Assembly (NCBI RefSeq): GCF_003970795.1 | Contig: NZ_RWKW01000034.1 | Coordinates: 1-64,000, forward strand | DNA: 64,000 nt | Direction of reading: 5' to 3' | Source: Aquibium carbonis | Lineage (GTDB): Bacteria; Pseudomonadota; Alphaproteobacteria; Rhizobiales; Rhizobiaceae | Shown here: positions 61,080 through 64,000 of the stretch, one piece after another | How the letters are laid out: every line of letters begins with the position of its first letter | Numbering within the stretch: position 1 is the first letter of the stretch | The notes under the pieces: generated by a model | What the model was told of the DNA's origin: nothing | The model's input: only the letters and a program-made list of their open reading frames with translations | The model's database searches: none | Translations under genes and position numbers: made by a program

Positions 61080-61735
61080 CCAGACGGTCCATCGTACTTC
61101 TCACTGGCCTTGTCGCACTGATTGTCTTTGCAGGCGGTGCCTTTATCTACGACCGGTACGGCGGCCTCTCGGCACAGCCCGTTGCACCGGCGCAAGGTGA
61201 TGCGTTGGTCAGGGCGCATTCACCCGTAATCGGCCCAGCGGATGCGCCGGTGACGATCGTGGAATTCTTTGATCCGTCCTGCGAGGCGTGCCGAGCTTTC
61301 TATCCAGCCGTTAAGCAGATCATGGCGAATTTCCCTGCCGAGACGCGCCTGGTCATCCGATACGCGCCCTTCCATGACGGATCTGACGAAGCCGTCAGGA
61401 TTCTGGAAACAGCCCGTCTTCAGGACAGATACGAACCGATACTGGAAGCCCTGCTGGCGCGACAGCCGGAATGGGCCGTGCATGGTGCACCCGATCTCGA
61501 GAAAGCCTGGGAAATCGTGGCGGCGGCTGGGTTGGATGTTGAGCAGGCACGGCGTGAGATGTCCTCGGCCGAGATTGACGCCGTTCTTGAGCAGGATATG
61601 GCCGATGTTCAGAGCAATAATGTGCGCCAGACACCGACCTTTTTCGTGAATGGCAGGCCGCTGGAATCCTTCGGACCGCAGCAACTCCACGACCTGGTGC
61701 GTGAAGAGGTGGAGAGCGCCAGAGCGGCGCACTAG
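61076..61735 (+). CDS. DsbA/DsbG-like membrane-anchored thiol oxidoreductase
   Basis: The 219-residue protein has an N-terminal anchor (SIVLLTGLVALIVFAGGAFIY), a thioredoxin fold with the active site CEAC (C69, C72) in FFDPSCEACRAFYP, a helical insert and the cis-Pro region RQTPTFFVNGRPL. Such proteins pair with the adjacent DsbB. It starts at an ATGA overlap with the dsbB stop. Co-regulation with a metal pump suggests repair or protection of envelope disulfides under metal stress, by inference. Confidence 0.92.
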   Translation: MTRRSIVLLTGLVALIVFAGGAFIYDRYGGLSAQPVAPAQGDALVRAHSPVIGPADAPVTIVEFFDPSCEACRAFYPAVKQIMANFPAETRLVIRYAPFHDGSDEAVRILETARLQDRYEPILEALLARQPEWAVHGAPDLEKAWEIVAAAGLDVEQARREMSSAEIDAVLEQDMADVQSNNVRQTPTFFVNGRPLESFGPQQLHDLVREEVESARAAH

Positions 61736-61775
61736 GCGAGCCATCGAGATCGACAAACGTCCAAATAGAACCTAC

Positions 61776-61801
61776 ATGACCCTGTATACGCTATAGGGTC
61801 A
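61776..61801. promoter_or_regulatory. MerR-type operator at the regulator's own start
   Basis: A dyad TGACCCT...AGGGTCA (61777-61801) with the same half-sites as the two other operators ends only four bases before the regulator ATG. Read rightward, an ATGACC/ATAAAA pair with a 19-base spacer would put the -10 on the start codon itself, so transcription of the regulator probably begins upstream (from the dsbB promoter) and this site would repress it. Confidence 0.7.
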
Positions 61802-61805
61802 TAAA

Positions 61806-62210
61806 ATGAACTCTTCAATTCTGACGATCGGTCATCTTGCAAGGCAAACCGGTACCAAGGTCGAAACGATCCGCTTTTACGAGAAGAACGGTCTACTGCC
61901 CGAGCCCTCGCGTACCGAAGGCAATTATCGGGCGTACGAGCCAGACCATCTGAACCGGCTGAGCTTTATCCGCCGGGCACGTGACCTGGGCTTCTCGCTC
62001 GACCAGATCAGAGCGCTTCTCACGCTATCCGACAATCGCGGACAATCCTGCGCAGCAGTTGATGCCATCGCTAGCGAACATCGTGCAGAGGTCGAAAAGA
62101 AGATCACTGATCTCATGGCGCTCAAGGCCGAACTCGACAGAATGATCGACCAGTGCGAGTGCGGCATCGTCGACGATTGCCGGATCATTGAAACCCTGTC
62201 GCCGAAATGA
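61806..62210 (+). CDS. MerR-family metal-responsive activator (CadR/PbrR-like)
   Basis: The 134-residue protein has the MerR HTH (TIGHLARQTGTKVETIRFYEKNGLLPEPSRTEGNYRAY) followed by a dimerisation helix and metal-site cysteines: C82 (GQSCAAV), C117 and C119 (QCECG), and C125 (DDCR). The spacing is that of Zn/Cd/Pb-sensing members. Three like operators in the block show its targets: the ATPase operon, dsbB-dsbA, and itself. No ribosome binding site is visible before ATG 61806, because the operator is there. Confidence 0.92.
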   Translation: MNSSILTIGHLARQTGTKVETIRFYEKNGLLPEPSRTEGNYRAYEPDHLNRLSFIRRARDLGFSLDQIRALLTLSDNRGQSCAAVDAIASEHRAEVEKKITDLMALKAELDRMIDQCECGIVDDCRIIETLSPK

Positions 62211-62622
62211 TCGGAGGTCCATGCAGCTTTGCCGACGATCCATGTCTTGATCGACTGCAATTGGTAGGTCGTTCGACATCTTCCGCTTGGAAGGGTTGGC
62301 TGCTGAAAGCGGCCTTTCCGCTTTCCTGAAGAGTTTCGGGCGCCGGGAGGCGTACGAAAGTCGCGGAAGACCGAACCCGCGGGATGGCAGGCGGTGCGCT
62401 ATGGGGTTTGCGGCTGACGGCCGTGCCGGCTCACGGGGTTACAGCTCATGATCGCTGCCGATCTCGTGCTGCGGCACGGATGTTGAGGCTCTGACGCCTG
62501 GCCCGATGAAGCCCCGGAGCCGCTTCTGGCTTGGTCCGTGAAGCCGACGCCAGTGTTCGGCACGCGGATGCTAGCCCTGAGCACATCGTCCCGGACGGTC
62601 GGTTTGATCGTGCCATGCCGGT
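62211..62622. other. Stretch between the MerR gene and the IS91-type transposase
   Basis: No gene is evident. It should contain the downstream (origin-side) end of the IS91-type element, but I could not fix a terminus. A minus-strand frame of 109 codons (62399-62728) overlaps the transposase in another frame and has no protein-like sequence. Confidence 0.45.
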
Positions 62623-63822
62623 TCATGGCGAACACTTCCGGTTGGGCCAGGAGCGCGGCGGTCCACGTGGCTGCGGCCAGCGCAGGACAATGCCGACAAT
62701 GCTCATGTGCCCGCCGCAGCACGGACAAGGCGGAAGGGTGTCGGGCGGCGCCGGCGCTTCCGGCTCCTCGGTGCCGGGCTGTGTGGGCGGCGCTCCAAGG
62801 AGTTCACGAATGTGCTCGAGACCGGCCTTGCGGTTCGGCCCGGTGAGGAAGCCGTAGTGCCGGATGCGATGAAAGCCGCGTGGCAGGATGTGGAGAAGGA
62901 AGCGCCGGATGAACTCGCCGACTTCAAGCGTCAGGGTGCGATGGCGCGCGCTGCCTTCGTGGTGGTAATCTTTGACGCGGAAGGTGACACTGGCCCCATC
63001 GAAGGCTGTGATGCGCCGGGAGGAGATGGCGACCCGGTGGGTGTAGCGCGACAGATAGGCGAGCACGGCCTTCGGCCCGGCAAAGGGCGGCTTGGCGTAG
63101 ACCACCCAGCGCTTCTTGCGTACCGGGGCGAGATGGCGGGCAAAGGCTTTGGGCTCGGCGAGATGGGCCAGGGTGCCGAAGAAGGCGAGCCTGCCAGCGT
63201 CGCGCAGAGCGGCGAGCCCTTCGAGGAACAGGCGCCGGAACAGCGCGCCGAGCACCCGCACTGGTAGCAGGAAGGCGGGACGCGTGGAGACCCAGTGCGT
63301 TCCGTCCGGCGAGAGGCCACCGCCAGGCACGATCATGTGGAGGTGAGGATGGTGGGTCATCGCCGAGCCCCAGGTGTGAAGGACGGCGGTGAGGCCTATG
63401 CGGGCGCCGAGATGCTTCGGGTCAGCGGAGATCTTCGTCATTGTCTCGGCAGCCGCCTTGAACAAGAGGTTGTAGACAGCAGCCTTGTTCTGGAAGGCGA
63501 TTGTCGCGATCTCGGCTGGCAGCGTGAAGACGACGTGGAAGTATCCGACCGGCAGGAGGTCGGCCTCGCGCTCGGCAAGCCAGTCGCGCGCCGCCGCACC
63601 CTGGCACCGTGGGCAGTGCCGGTTGCGACAGGAGTTATAGGCGACGCGCAGATGGCCGCATTCGTCGCAGGCTTCGACATGGCCGCCAAGGGCTGCGGTG
63701 CGACAGTGCTCGATCGCCGACATGACCTTCAGTTCGGCCAGGCTCAGATGCCCGGCTCGGCATGCGCGGTAAGTCGGCCCGGTGAAGCGGAAGATGTCGG
63801 CGACCTCGATCGAGGCCCGCAT
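62623..63822 (-). CDS. IS91-family (Y2-type) transposase
   Basis: The 399-residue protein has the N-terminal zinc region (ACDECGHLRVAYNSCRNRHCPRCQG, about residues 50-75), the HUH motif in HHPHLHMIVPGGGLSPDGTHWV, and the catalytic tyrosines in AVLAYLSRYTHRVAISSRRI. It moves DNA by rolling circle and can mobilise neighbouring genes. ATG 63822 starts five bases after the stop of a tyrosine recombinase gene on the same strand; this recombinase-transposase pair is a recurrent IS91-family layout. Confidence 0.92.
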   Translation of the reverse strand: MRASIEVADIFRFTGPTYRACRAGHLSLAELKVMSAIEHCRTAALGGHVEACDECGHLRVAYNSCRNRHCPRCQGAAARDWLAEREADLLPVGYFHVVFTLPAEIATIAFQNKAAVYNLLFKAAAETMTKISADPKHLGARIGLTAVLHTWGSAMTHHPHLHMIVPGGGLSPDGTHWVSTRPAFLLPVRVLGALFRRLFLEGLAALRDAGRLAFFGTLAHLAEPKAFARHLAPVRKKRWVVYAKPPFAGPKAVLAYLSRYTHRVAISSRRITAFDGASVTFRVKDYHHEGSARHRTLTLEVGEFIRRFLLHILPRGFHRIRHYGFLTGPNRKAGLEHIRELLGAPPTQPGTEEPEAPAPPDTLPPCPCCGGHMSIVGIVLRWPQPRGPPRSWPNRKCSP

Positions 63823-63826
63823 CGTC

Positions 63827-64000
63827 TCAGCCGGGCGAGGCCTCGTCACCGTGGAACAGGGCGAGCCGGTCGAGCGGGCTAACGACAGCACGCACCGTGC
63901 GCGTGGCGACCTTGGCGTAGAGCGCCGTGGTGTCGAGCTTGGCGTGCCCCAGGAGAACCTGGATAACGCGAATGTCGACGCCGTCCTCCAGGAGATGGGT
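63827..64000 (-). CDS. Tyrosine recombinase, C-terminal part (cut by window edge)
   Basis: The 57 visible residues read [31 protein letters not shown], the C-terminal phage-integrase signature with the His-x-x-Leu context (LLGHA) and the nucleophile Tyr in TALYAKV. It is on the same strand as, and just before, the IS91-type transposase, so it belongs to that element rather than being the integrase of the ICE. The start is outside the window. Confidence 0.85.
   Translation of the reverse strand, partial: THLLEDGVDIRVIQVLLGHAKLDTTALYAKVATRTVRAVVSPLDRLALFHGDEASPG

Larger units (their letters stand above)
19227..64000. mobile_element. ICE-like genomic island at tRNA-Arg (right end not in window)
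   Basis: From the tRNA 3' end to the window edge the genes are those of an alphaproteobacterial integrative conjugative element: ArdC and KlcA/ArdB antirestriction, a ParB-like protein, a methyltransferase-helicase, Toprim, DUF2493, SSB, QseC/QseM/FseA-like control genes, an excisionase-type protein, RepA, TraF, DUF736, lytic transglycosylase, relaxase and TraG. Metal-resistance and other cargo and two transposable elements are inserted. No integrase belonging to the element and no second copy of the tRNA end are in the window, so the right boundary is unknown. No trb genes are seen. Confidence 0.78.

Noticed and set aside
63827-64000. Tyrosine recombinase as the integrase of the ICE
   Set aside because: It is directly followed, on the same strand, by an IS91-type transposase with which such recombinases are regularly paired. 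It does not lie next to a tRNA-end repeat.
1-64000. CRISPR arrays, rRNA genes, restriction enzymes, and trb/virB mating-pair genes
   Set aside because: I looked for direct-repeat/spacer series, rRNA sequence, nucleases beside the methyltransferase, and TrbB/TrbE-type ATPases. None is present in the window.

Overview
The window looks like chromosomal DNA of a high-GC alphaproteobacterium of the order Hyphomicrobiales (Mesorhizobium/Phyllobacteriaceae type). The grounds are the rpmH-rnpA-yidC-engB-argB neighbourhood, an ECF sigma/anti-sigma pair followed by a fasciclin protein, and the protein sequences themselves. Genus and species cannot be fixed from the sequence alone.

Positions 1-19226 are ordinary core genome. 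In order they hold a DMT-family permease, a small TAT-like protein coupled to a GMC oxidoreductase, argB, an amidase, an ECF sigma factor with its anti-sigma factor and a secreted fasciclin protein, a TAT-exported MsrB, two PepSY proteins next to an OmpR-type regulator and its kinase, engB, an acetyltransferase, yidC-rnpA-rpmH, a TVP38-type membrane protein with a mercuric-reductase-like flavoprotein, a second histidine kinase, and a tRNA-Arg(ACG).

From the 3' end of that tRNA to the right edge lies an integrative conjugative element (ICE) of the Mesorhizobium symbiosis-island type. Its left half holds DNA-establishment genes: ArdC antirestriction, a ParB-like protein, KlcA/ArdB antirestriction, a very large methyltransferase/helicase protein, a Toprim protein, a DUF2493 protein and SSB. 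Next comes a transfer-control module: a divergent XRE repressor and DUF2285 antiactivator (QseC/QseM-like), then an activator split over two reading frames and apparently joined by +1 ribosomal frameshifting (FseA-like), then an excisionase-type HTH protein. The transfer operon follows: RepA-like initiator, DNA methyltransferase, DUF2840, TraF peptidase, DUF736, lytic transglycosylase, a probable oriT and the relaxase. TraG and a CopG-type protein come later. No trb mating-pair genes are seen where they are expected after the CopG gene.

Cargo is inserted at several points: an exporter with an Lrp regulator, an unrecognised 255-aa protein, a nickel/cobalt-type block (RcnR-like repressor, His-rich MFS pump, HupE protein, membrane-anchored protein), a DUF1624 membrane protein, and a Cd/Zn/Pb/Cu-type block (P-type ATPase, CDF pump, PCuAC, SCO, CcdA, LspA, DsbB, DsbA-like, MerR). 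Three dyads for one MerR-type regulator lie in the last block. A flavin monooxygenase gene at the end of that operon is split by a 1,720-bp ISL3-family insertion with a clean 8-bp target duplication. The window ends inside an IS91-type transposase/tyrosine-recombinase unit.

The most notable non-gene signals are two leader RNAs of identical architecture, with compensatory base changes, in front of ardC and the parB-like gene; other structured leaders in the same island; the frameshift signal; overlapping operator palindromes; iteron-like repeats after repA; and the oriT candidate.
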